From: Ceratotherium simum simum
Taxonomy: Eukaryota; Chordata; Mammalia; Perissodactyla; Rhinocerotidae
Assembly: GCF_000283155.1 (NCBI RefSeq)
Contig: NW_004454179.1
Span: forward strand, 11,821,858-11,885,857
DNA length: 64,000 nt
Reading direction: 5' to 3'
Positions within the stretch are counted from its first letter, which is position 1. Every line of letters starts with the position of its first letter. Position numbers and translations under genes: made by a program. Positions 54,501-58,960 of this stretch are shown in pieces. Under the pieces are notes generated by a model. The model did not search any database and was not told where the DNA came from. It saw nothing but the letters and a program-made list of their open reading frames with translations.

Positions 54501-56188
54501 GGAAAAGGCCATAGTCCACCCAAGTGCAAGAGAACAAGCGTCGGCCACCCACGGAATTGACACAGGGCCCAGCTCTAGCCTGAAAGCCATGCCAGACCCG
54601 AGGATCACTCTGGCCTCAGGCCTTTCCAGGCCTTAGACAAGAGAGGCCTGAGCGTAAGGCCAGTTTGCAAACTTCCCCACCCCACTGTCCTGCAGATACA
54701 GTGTAAGGGGCCATAGGCAGGGTACCTTATCCTCTGCATTCTGGGTGGGGCCTTGGGGAAGGAGGGTATGGCTCTCTTGTTGGAAGCTCACCATGCTGGT
54801 CTTGGCCAAAGAAAAACAAAGGGCATCCCTAACTCACTCCAATAGAAAAGCATCCATTTACATATACATGTGTTTACAGTTTCTTTTTCTACTTCCTTTC
54901 TTTATTTCTCTACCTTCTCTTATTTTTTGAAGAATAAGATACCTACAGTCCTGAATAAAATACCTCACATGTGATAGCATTTATAAAAGCTTTTCTTTTT
55001 CCGTAAAGAACAACTTAAACCCCTAGTGCAAATATCTGACCCCTTTCTTTCCTTCCTGCTTGTTTTAATGGTGTGCCAAACCCATGGGAGGTTCTGAGAG
55101 AAAGTATACAGTTAATAGAATCATTCAGTTGCTTTTGACAAAAGAGGTAATTTAAGGAGGGATTCATAGTTTCGTCCAAAATTTGAACCATTATTGGCTA
55201 TTTTTTAAAAATTATAAAGGTAATCCATGCCACTGTAACAAGTCAAACAGTTAGAAAAGTTAATAATCACCTCCATCATCTACCCTAAGCCCACCCTTTG
55301 AGCAACCACCGTTAGTTTGCTTTTTTGTATGTGTTTGTGGTTTATGGAAGTAAATCTTAGACCAAAATCTCAATATAGGGGACCAGACTAGTAAGCTTCA
55401 CCCCAAAGACCAGCAAAGCACCTCACAAAGAAATAATCCCTCCAAGGGACTCCTCTCTCACCTCCTGGCCCCTGGCAGACCCATGGAGAGGCAGAGTTCC
55501 CTGGGATAGGACCAAGGTGGGCAGACAACCTCAGCATCTCACTGACCCAGCCCAAGGGGAAGAGTTGACAGAGACAGATACCAGCTGACCACCCAGAACC
55601 CAGAAACTTGTGTAAGAGGCATCTGCGCATTCCTGGCAGGGCATGTGTAGCCCCTAATGGCATCCATTTCCGTGGACAGAATCCCTGGGTGGTCTTGGGC
55701 AGTGGCAAAGGCCTTGTCACTCACTGACTGGAGCTATGTTAAGGGTAAATCTAGGACCTGTGATGAGGAAGGGAAAGGACAGTGGAGAAGAGCCCTGCTT
55801 TGGAGGGTGCCCTTCTGAAGTCTGGAGGCCACGCTTTGTGTTCTACAAGAATGGCACTCTTCAGACCAAAAATTTCTTGAGAGCGAAGTGTCTCATCTGC
55901 CCTGTGTCCTCCCTCTGCGTTCACTCAGATCGCACAGCTGATGCCTTAAGCGGCCTCAGGACCAGCCTTCATGGGGGCCTTGCCCCAGCACATCTGCAGA
56001 GCCAGGGTCCAAGGGCAGAGTTGGGGGATGCTGGGAGCCCCAAGGGCCATCATGCAACTTAGTGGTGTTGTTTCAGACACAGAGCAGATCCGGGAGACCC
56101 TGAGGAGAGGACTTGAGATCAACAGCAAACCTGTCCTTCCGCCAATCAACCCTCAGCGGCAGAACGGCCTCACCCACGACCGGGCCCC
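16381..56188 (+). CDS. SUFU: SUFU, partial gene: coding exons 3-8 (joined)
   Basis: This span holds six exons of suppressor of fused homolog, a protein of about 484 residues that binds GLI1/2/3, keeps them in the cytoplasm and limits their activity in the nucleus; it is a Hedgehog-pathway tumour suppressor. Joined exons: 16381-16517, 49635-49777, 50728-50813, 51088-51160, 54069-54222, 56077-56188 (705 bases, codons 106 to 341). All six have AG acceptors and GT donors, phases agree across every junction, and no stop interrupts the frame. The protein matches SUFU throughout, covering the rest of the N-terminal lobe and the start of the acidic disordered insert of the C-terminal half. Exons 1-2 (upstream) and 9-12 (downstream) are outside the window; I looked for exon 2 and exon 9 coding sequence and found none. 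Intron lengths are 33117, 950, 274, 2908 and 1854. Identification is firm. Confidence 0.97.
17450..17836 (+). mobile_element. hAT-type (MER5/MER20-like) DNA transposon remnant, split by an ERE
   Basis: The left end gtccctcaaagtgtggtcct and the right end caatttggggaaccatag look like the inverted ends of short non-autonomous hAT elements. The ERE at 17509-17722 sits in the middle. Confidence 0.6.
17509..17722 (-). mobile_element. ERE SINE (short form), antisense
   Basis: T tract, then cccccaaagccccagtagat and the tRNA-like head ending ttaaccgctaagccacgggg. A perfect 13-base duplication cctagagagcttt is at 17496-17508 and 17723-17735. Inserted into an older hAT remnant about 1 kb after exon 3. 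Confidence 0.95.
18064..18255 (+). mobile_element. hAT-type DNA transposon remnant
   Basis: The ordered phrases agggttcccaaacctagctg, tcccctgggaagcttgtc and cccaggggattctaatgcag match the plan of MER-type hAT elements. Confidence 0.55.
18890..19665 (+). mobile_element. Old L1 (L1ME-like) 3' end
   Basis: Contains the 3' UTR landmarks ggacatttcacaagacggct, gatccttgattggatcct and aaaatgacatgatgtctg, and ends with agaattctcaaaataaaaag. A related fragment lies at 37160-38260. Confidence 0.7.
20000..20240 (-). mobile_element. MIR SINE
   Basis: Antisense MIR phrases in order: ctctgccaggcatgattgta, gagaggtgaagtagcata, agatcacacatctagtag and a tRNA-like end near taaccgtgatgccatgtt. It is well diverged. 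Confidence 0.65.
20289..20505 (-). mobile_element. ERE SINE (short form), antisense
   Basis: T tract, ccccccaaagcctcagtaga body and tRNA-like head ending cacgggccggcc. A perfect 12-base duplication ctggacagtgag is at 20277-20288 and 20506-20517. Confidence 0.95.
20650..20830 (-). mobile_element. L1 3' fragment
   Basis: Antisense L1 landmarks such as ttttatttatgaaaatatg and cagcagccaaatcaagaaac. The region ends in a T tract. Confidence 0.5.
20971..21226 (+). mobile_element. MIR SINE, nearly full length
   Basis: Begins gacagcatagtatgatggtt, then ttaagagcatggcccctggg, the core gtaactatgcatgaagttat, and ends acatagtaagtactatataa with ATT repeats. It keeps the tRNA-derived head, core and tail. 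Confidence 0.85.
22328..22455 (+). mobile_element. L1 3' terminal fragment
   Basis: The end phrase gatgtacacctgaaatttat then cctcaataaac plus an A tail is the common terminus of mammalian L1 3' UTRs. Confidence 0.65.
22470..22918 (+). repeat. Old interspersed repeat, copy A
   Basis: Starts with acccaactcaaactacctta and ends near ctattggcagaaaaagaata. It shares order and phrases with copy B just downstream. The family is not named with confidence. Confidence 0.45.
23060..23605 (+). repeat. Old interspersed repeat, copy B
   Basis: Starts with ttgactacaagtaatagaac, contains ccaaagatggctgccataat and ends near aaaattggggctctgttag. It is in the same orientation as copy A, and the pair is spaced by about 140 bases of other sequence. 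Confidence 0.45.
23940..23951 (+). repeat. C12 homopolymer
   Basis: A run of 12 C bases followed by ggg. It is prone to length errors in sequencing. Confidence 0.9.
24330..24845 (-). mobile_element. Old L1 LINE 3' fragment
   Basis: Antisense landmarks include ttgggcatttgggtgatttc and agaagtaggattgctaggtt. Its continuation is interrupted by the ERE at 24859. Confidence 0.7.
24859..25066 (-). mobile_element. ERE SINE (short form), antisense
   Basis: T/A-rich start, cccccaaagccccagtagat body, tRNA-like head ending gccacggggccggcc. A perfect 13-base duplication tgattatattatt is at 24846-24858 and 25067-25079. Confidence 0.95.
25564..25893 (+). mobile_element. Tigger-type (pogo) non-autonomous DNA transposon
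   Basis: The left end cagttggccctccatatcca and the right end cacagataccaagggatgac form imperfect inverted repeats. TA dinucleotides flank both sides (25562-25563 and 25894-25895), as expected for this superfamily. It is too short to carry a transposase. Confidence 0.8.
25912..26105 (-). mobile_element. MIR SINE
   Basis: Contains ttttcagatgaggaaatgag, ctcagagaggtg and ctggtgagtggcaggagc, the antisense MIR core. Confidence 0.65.
26140..26720 (+). repeat. Old interspersed repeat, family not named
   Basis: Phrases such as tacatgccagggactctgtc, ggcccctgaggagggaaag and gtggaaagctatgaaagcat follow the same plan as the repeat at 240-790. Confidence 0.4.
27678..27893 (+). mobile_element. hAT-type DNA transposon remnant
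   Basis: Reads gaagttggcaaagtacagct, gtaaataaaattttattgga, cagagttgagtagttatgac and ends gtctgctgacctctgact. This is the order of a well-known MER-type element with short inverted ends. Confidence 0.6.
28440..28570 (+). mobile_element. MIR-like fragment
   Basis: The phrase cttcatctatgaaatggggt then aatagtaatatccacttcat resembles the sense MIR core. It is highly diverged. Confidence 0.4.
29820..30085 (+). mobile_element. L1 3' fragment
   Basis: The stretch cagtggttatatctgagaaa through tttaaataaatatataattg resembles the 3' UTR of old L1 copies. Confidence 0.5.
30086..31410 (-). mobile_element. Old L1 fragment interrupted by an LTR
   Basis: The left part 30086-30330 and right part 31206-31410 (cattttggcaaccatgttc, aagtggggttgctgggtcac) read as one antisense old L1 3' fragment. 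The LTR between them explains the break. Confidence 0.5.
30331..31202 (-). mobile_element. ERVL-like LTR with internal duplication
   Basis: Landmarks tctaatcatggcttggtctt, cctgaagctgtctaggagcc and aaatatatatttcttatatc occur in a class of old mammalian LTRs whose exact family I do not name. A segment of about 77 bases is duplicated inside: agaacaaaagatgc appears near 31016 and again near 31093. The left border is approximate and it is non-coding. Confidence 0.5.
32850..32970 (-). mobile_element. MIR-like fragment
   Basis: The phrases accctgcaaggtagacagta and agaagttaagtgactcattt recall the antisense MIR core. It is weak. Confidence 0.35.
33250..33610 (+). mobile_element. L1 LINE fragment (late ORF2)
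   Basis: Contains ataagagaaatgcaagttaa, gagatacaacttctcacttg and cagcaaccccacttctagga in the order of L1 ORF2. The frame is broken. Confidence 0.75.
34110..34324 (+). mobile_element. ERE SINE (short form), sense
   Basis: tRNA-like head gccggccctgtggcttggtg with B-box-like ggttcggatcc, body ending actggggctttgggg, and an A-rich tail. A perfect 16-base duplication aagaatgtctgtgcag is at 34094-34109 and 34325-34340. Confidence 0.95.
34380..34766 (+). mobile_element. L1 3' UTR fragment
   Basis: The phrases gaatatactttgttttttag and gggaccatgtaaaattttat belong to old L1 3' ends. Confidence 0.6.
35183..36164 (+). mobile_element. L1 LINE 3' end nested in the MaLR LTR
   Basis: Starts cctcacacccattaggatgg and runs through broken late ORF2 (a frame with [20 protein letters not shown]) and the 3' UTR to an A-rich end. 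Flanks at 35166-35182 and 36165-36181 are a 17-base target duplication with two changes. An ERE interrupts it at 35223. Confidence 0.85.
35223..35468 (+). mobile_element. ERE-related SINE (older, different body), nested in L1
   Basis: Head cagtggtgtagtggttaagt and B-box-like ggttcggatcc, then a body with tgctggggcggcgtcccacg and two related modules ending in aatcttcctcagc and aatcttcctcacc. It lacks the ctactggggctttgggg body of the short EREs. It ends in an A tract inside L1 sequence. Confidence 0.85.
36660..36975 (-). mobile_element. ERE SINE (long form), antisense
   Basis: T tract, doubled 50-base module beginning gaggaagatcagccctgagc, then the ccccaaagccccagtagata body and tRNA-like head. 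A 16-base duplication (aaaatgctgtattctt, one change) is at 36644-36659 and 36976-36991. Confidence 0.95.
37160..38260 (+). mobile_element. Old L1 (L1ME-like) 3' end
   Basis: Contains acactgtgatccttgtttgg, gatacgatgtctgagatttg and tgcttcaaaataatcctgtg, standard landmarks of the L1ME 3' UTR. It ends just before the ERE at 38280. The left border is uncertain. Confidence 0.65.
38280..38513 (-). mobile_element. ERE SINE (short form), antisense
   Basis: Long T/A-rich start, cccccaaagccccagtagat body, tRNA-like head ending ccatggggccggccc. A perfect 18-base duplication tatttgcttgtttctaat is at 38262-38279 and 38514-38531. Confidence 0.95.
39955..40245 (-). mobile_element. ERE SINE (long form), antisense
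   Basis: T tract, doubled module beginning gaggaagatcagccctgagc, cccccaaagcctcagtagat body and tRNA-like head. A perfect 15-base duplication ttctttgtaatttta is at 39940-39954 and 40246-40260. Confidence 0.95.
40261..40865 (-). mobile_element. Old L1 LINE 3' fragment
   Basis: Antisense landmarks are gatgcacatttaggttgttt, actaagaagtagaatgatta and gtgtggccctccaaagtg. Confidence 0.65.
42461..42677 (-). mobile_element. ERE SINE (short form), antisense
   Basis: T tract, ccccccaaagccccagtaga body, tRNA-like head ending ccatggggccggccctacc. A perfect 14-base duplication tacccgggacatct is at 42447-42460 and 42678-42691. It is the last ERE in the window. Confidence 0.95.
44036..44044 (+). promoter_or_regulatory. 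GLI consensus 9-mer, intron 3
   Basis: Exact gaccaccca match in sequence where I see no repeat, 5.6 kb before exon 4. A sequence match only. Confidence 0.25.
46440..48195 (-). mobile_element. L1 LINE ORF2 fragment (1.75 kb), antisense
   Basis: This is the longest repeat here. Antisense landmarks include gtgatccattttgaattaat, tccagcaccatttgctaaa, gggattgcattgaatctgta and catctgggcctggactttt, in the order of the L1 ORF2 reverse transcriptase region. Frames are interrupted many times, so it is dead. Both element ends are missing. Confidence 0.9.
48535..48575 (+). repeat. (TG)n microsatellite
   Basis: About 20 uninterrupted TG units, about 1 kb upstream of exon 4. Likely length-polymorphic. Confidence 0.95.
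48640..48925 (+). mobile_element. L1 3' UTR fragment
   Basis: The phrases gatatgaaatgatctccagg and gtgaaatgtgcaaaacagtg then an A/T tail are typical of old L1 3' regions. Confidence 0.65.
49635..49777 (+). CDS. SUFU: SUFU exon 4
   Basis: This 143-base exon encodes codons 152-199, beginning [14 protein letters not shown] and ending FGVVSFLQ. It continues the N-terminal lobe. Asp159 (in SGDHV) is a reported GLI-contact residue and is intact. The acceptor is ctctcccacag and the donor gtgagg. Residue 196 is Ser; the human protein has Thr here as I remember it, a conservative change. The exon lies 33 kb after exon 3 and starts the tight exon cluster 4-8. A purine-rich G-run tract lies about 170 bases downstream in intron 4. 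Confidence 0.97.
49952..50012 (+). repeat. Purine-rich G-run tract in intron 4
   Basis: A 60-base tract of G and A only, with repeated gggg and ggga runs, lies about 175 bases after the exon 4 donor. It meets the simple pattern for an intronic G-quadruplex or G-run splicing enhancer; neither is shown. Confidence 0.7.
50728..50813 (+). CDS. SUFU: SUFU exon 5
   Basis: This 86-base exon encodes codons 200 to 228 (two bases of the last), beginning [19 protein letters not shown] and ending LLRTVP. It belongs to the N-terminal lobe. The acceptor is gggtctcag and the donor gtgagt, a full consensus. A second GT lies two bases earlier (50812-50813), but only the gtgagt site keeps the frame with exon 6. 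Residue 210 is Ala where I recall Ser in human. Intron 5, which follows, is only 274 bases. Confidence 0.96.
51088..51160 (+). CDS. SUFU: SUFU exon 6
   Basis: This short exon (73 bases) encodes the third base of codon 228 through codon 252: (V)[19 protein letters not shown] then DPHLQ. Codon 228, split over the junction, is GTC (Val); I recall Ile in human. The acceptor is cttgtccacag and the donor is gtatgt. The exon ends exactly between codons, so exon 7 begins in phase 0. It codes for the end of the N-terminal lobe. Confidence 0.96.
51370..51435 (+). mobile_element. L1 3' terminal fragment
   Basis: The phrase tgtatgcaaattatacatca then ataaacctgac and an A-rich end matches L1 3' termini. 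It is short. Confidence 0.5.
52675..52770 (+). mobile_element. MIR fragment
   Basis: The phrases ccactagccagctgtatgcc and acttctctggatcttaac follow the sense MIR core. Confidence 0.5.
53568..53587 (+). repeat. G20 homopolymer
   Basis: Twenty consecutive G bases in intron 6, about 480 bases before exon 7. It is a strong simple candidate for G-quadruplex formation and for sequencing or assembly error. Confidence 0.9.
54063..54068 (+). other. SUFU: Tandem NAGNAG acceptor of SUFU exon 7
   Basis: The acceptor reads aagcag directly before the exon. The downstream CAG gives the usual protein (HLQ then ERVDK). The upstream AAG would insert one extra CAG codon, adding Gln after Gln252 without a frameshift. 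CAG normally beats AAG, so the longer form should be minor. Confidence 0.6.
54069..54222 (+). CDS. SUFU: SUFU exon 7
   Basis: This 154-base exon encodes codons 253-303 plus one base, beginning [20 protein letters not shown] and ending RRLSGK. It includes the linker between the lobes and the acidic stretch [10 protein letters not shown] that opens the flexible insert of the C-terminal half. Lys257 (in VDKG) is a site reported in the literature for ubiquitylation through FBXL17. Residue 261 is Met where I recall Thr in human. The acceptor reads aagcag, a tandem NAGNAG site; use of the upstream AG would add one Gln and keep the frame. The donor is gtagga, weaker than those of the neighbouring exons. 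Confidence 0.96.
55190..55370 (-). mobile_element. L1 3' fragment
   Basis: Antisense phrases attataaaggtaatccatgc and tttgagcaaccaccgttag recall old L1 3' regions. Confidence 0.5.
55587..55595 (+). promoter_or_regulatory. GLI consensus 9-mer, intron 7
   Basis: Exact gaccaccca match in repeat-free intron 7 sequence, paired with an opposite-strand copy at 55686-55694. A sequence match only. Confidence 0.3.
55686..55694 (-). promoter_or_regulatory. GLI consensus 9-mer, intron 7, opposite strand
   Basis: Reads tgggtggtc on the + strand, the exact reverse complement of the GLI consensus. It begins 91 bases after the end of the site at 55587-55595. Confidence 0.3.
56077..56188 (+). CDS. SUFU: SUFU exon 8
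   Basis: This 112-base exon encodes the rest of codon 304 through two bases of codon 341: [20 protein letters not shown] followed by [18 protein letters not shown]. This is the flexible insert just before the serine cluster (Ser342/Ser346, phosphorylated by PKA and GSK3 in the known protein), which lies in exon 9 outside the window. Lys321, reported as an ITCH ubiquitylation site, is present in NSKPV. Residue 336 is Thr; I recall Ala in human and Thr in mouse. The acceptor is gttgtttcag and the donor gtaagt is a full consensus. The next exon is not in the remaining 7.8 kb. Confidence 0.96.
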
Positions 56189-57059
56189 GTAAGTTTCCCC
56201 CCCGTAGAGGGGGTTAGTACTGCTTCCTGACAGCGGTGTCCCGGAGCCGGGACGAGGGGGCAGTTTTGTTCTAAAGGGCTTGCATGAGAGAGAACAATGC
56301 CCCTAGCCCTTGCTGGATGGGCCCAGGGTCTCTGGAGCACACAGATCTGTGGGTCATAGGAAAAGGCCTCAGAGGGGACCCAGCGGACCAGGAATATAAA
56401 CATCAGTAAATATTTACATGGGCTGTGTGAGCAGACAGGAGGCCAGGTTGGGGCAAAATCTGACTTGGGGCCTCCCAGCCTTGTGGGAGCCCATTGTACT
56501 GAGCACAGTTCCCCTCCTTATCTCGGCCTCAGCCAGAGTTGCCCTTCCTTCCTTCCTGGAGCCTGGTCTCCGGCTGATAGCTGCAACCCCAGGGGCCTCC
56601 CTGTCTGGCCAGCCTCATACTGGACGCCTGCTGCTGAGGCCCTTCTTCCTGCCTCCCTTCCATGGGGCCTAGGGAAGGGAAGGGAAGTCCTTTGCAGGCC
56701 TCTGCTGCCTGTGCAGGGGCCCTTATAGCCCTTGGGAGAGACTGTGGCCACCCCAGAGGTCAGATCTGCTTCCTGCTGACCTCTCTTCCTCTCTGATAGG
56801 GGACAAATGGTGGGCAGGGCTGGAGCTGGGCACCCCTTCTGCCTTTAGTCCCTGGGCAGCTCTAGGGAGTAGCTGCTGGCAGAGGATGCCTGGGAGCTGG
56901 CAGCCCAGAGCAGGAACCTTGCCTGCCAGGGAGGAAGTTGCTGTGCCCTCGGCTGAAAGGGAGGCAGACCACTCCTGCAAGACCAGGGTGATCCATCCTT
57001 CTTCTAAGAAGTCTTTATTACACACTTGCTCTGTGGCAAGCTTAGGGCCAGGCGGCCAC

Positions 57060-57450
57060 CTGTGGTGTACGCTCTTTTAGGGGTTCGTGAGATGAAACAG
57101 TGAATGAATTAATTAATTGGCATGAGTCTGGCTGTAGATACAATTTGTTAGAAATAGCTACTTCTTTGAATTCTAGCTCCAATTGCTCATCCATGATCCC
57201 CAGAAGTGGTAGTGATTTAATGCACTCCAGAAAAGACAAGACAGCATGATCTGGAGTAGTTAGGGAGGGCTTCTTGGAGGAGGAAGAACCTGAGATGGAC
57301 CTTGAAGGCACCCTAGAATATTAACAAGCAAGGGAAGGAGCTGACCGGGATGAGACAGGGGCGTCCTGGTTGGGTAAAGTTGAGGCTGCAACCTGGGAGC
57401 AGATTGTGGAGAAGGGAGAATTATTCCGGCTGCCCAAGATGGCTCCCTAG
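57060..57450 (+). repeat. Old interspersed repeat, family not named
   Basis: The phrases gagggcttcttggaggagga and gacagcatgatctggagt follow the same plan as the repeats at 240-790 and 26140-26720. Confidence 0.35.
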
Positions 57451-58767
57451 AGAATCTGCTATCAGAAGCCATGAGAGTTGAGCTCTTTGGCAAGAGCCTA
57501 GAGAAACCTCCATGGCCATCTTCGAGCAGCTTTCAACTCAAACAATGGGTTTCTCCAGCCAGCTGCCTTGAAGTAGATGGCTTAAGGCACCATGATCTTG
57601 CCCTGGCAGCAGCAGATGGCCAGGCTGGGTCATGGGGCATCTGGAAACTCTCCACCTGTGACTCTGGACCCTGTCCCAAGGCCACACTCCTTCCCATGCC
57701 CTGAGCTTGGCTTCTTCTTCTGGGCCCCATTGGTACTGGTAGAAGGCCGGGAGGTACTTGAAGGCTTAAAGGCTCAAGCAGATTGCCCTATAACTTATAG
57801 ACAATTTCAGTCCAGATGGTCCTCCCACCTCTGGAAGGTCCAGGTTTCTGGGCAGAAGGGCAGGGGCTCCTGCGGAGAGACACCTCACTTGCCAGCACTC
57901 TTGTATATCTGGGAAGGGCCTGAGGTCTCACCCACTGTCTTGGGCATACTTCTAGCTGCTACACCTCCCAGACATTGTAAGGGTGCACAAGGCTCTGGGT
58001 TCCTGGATGCACACATACAGCCCAGACTCAGCCTACCCTCTAACTGGGCAGTGGGGCATCAGATCTGGTCCACGAGCTATCTTTAGTCACAAGGCAGAGG
58101 CTGCAGCCTCCACCCTTTGGCCTGAGTTGGCTGAGCTACAGAGAGATAGGTGGGAATAGATCAGAGCTGCCAGCCCTCCCGGGTCGTCTCCCCTCCCTGC
58201 AGCTCAAGTACCCAGTCACGTCTCCAAGGTGCCAGAATCTGCAGTCTGGGGGGAATCAGAATGTCTCCTCTGAGGTGCTCGGTGCTGGTTAGCAACTGGT
58301 TGAGAAATGGTTCCTCCCCCTTTGCCCAGAACATTTTCCAACACACCCCTCAAGTCTCAAGACTCCAGCTCCCTGTTATCTCAGGATCGATGACGATGGA
58401 CTCAGTTCAGATTAGCAAGCACAATTGTAATATCTGTGCTGCCCACTCTGGGACCTGACCCCATTTCAGATAAACCACATGGATTGCGACTAAGAAAGCC
58501 GACCCACAATGTGCTGTCATCTGTGTTTGCTCTCTCCCTATCAGGGAGCATCCAGCGCGGGCCTTATTATGTCTTTGTGTCTGATTTTCCTTTAGTCAGG
58601 CTTTCTGGGCTGGGGCGCTCTGATGCATGGGTCTTCATGGGTCCACACGTGGTCTGAAGAGGCTATGGAGATAGACCAGAGGTTCAGAAGGGCTGATGGA
58701 ACCTGGGCGTTAGAGCTGGGCTCTGGCCTAGTTGGGAGAGTCAGGCACTTGCTCTTTTCACAACTCA

Positions 58768-58960
58768 ACAGCAACTAACACTTATATGGTGCTTAACATG
58801 TGCCAGGGAATGTTCCAGGTACTTTATTCCATATTAATTTAATTCATCCTCATGGTCGCTCTGTGAATGAATAGATAATCTTATTATCCCCCTTTTATAG
58901 ATGAGGAAACTGAGGTGCAGAGAGGCTAGAAAGTAACTTGGCCAAGGTTAGAAAAGGGTA
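58768..58960 (-). mobile_element. MIR SINE
   Basis: Contains catgtgccagggaatgttcc, cttttatagatgaggaaact and gaggtgcagagaggctag in antisense MIR order. Confidence 0.75.

Noticed and set aside
57592..58086. A 164-codon plus-strand frame in intron 8
   Set aside because: No recognisable domain, in GC-rich intron sequence, and not in frame or splice-compatible with SUFU in any way I can support.
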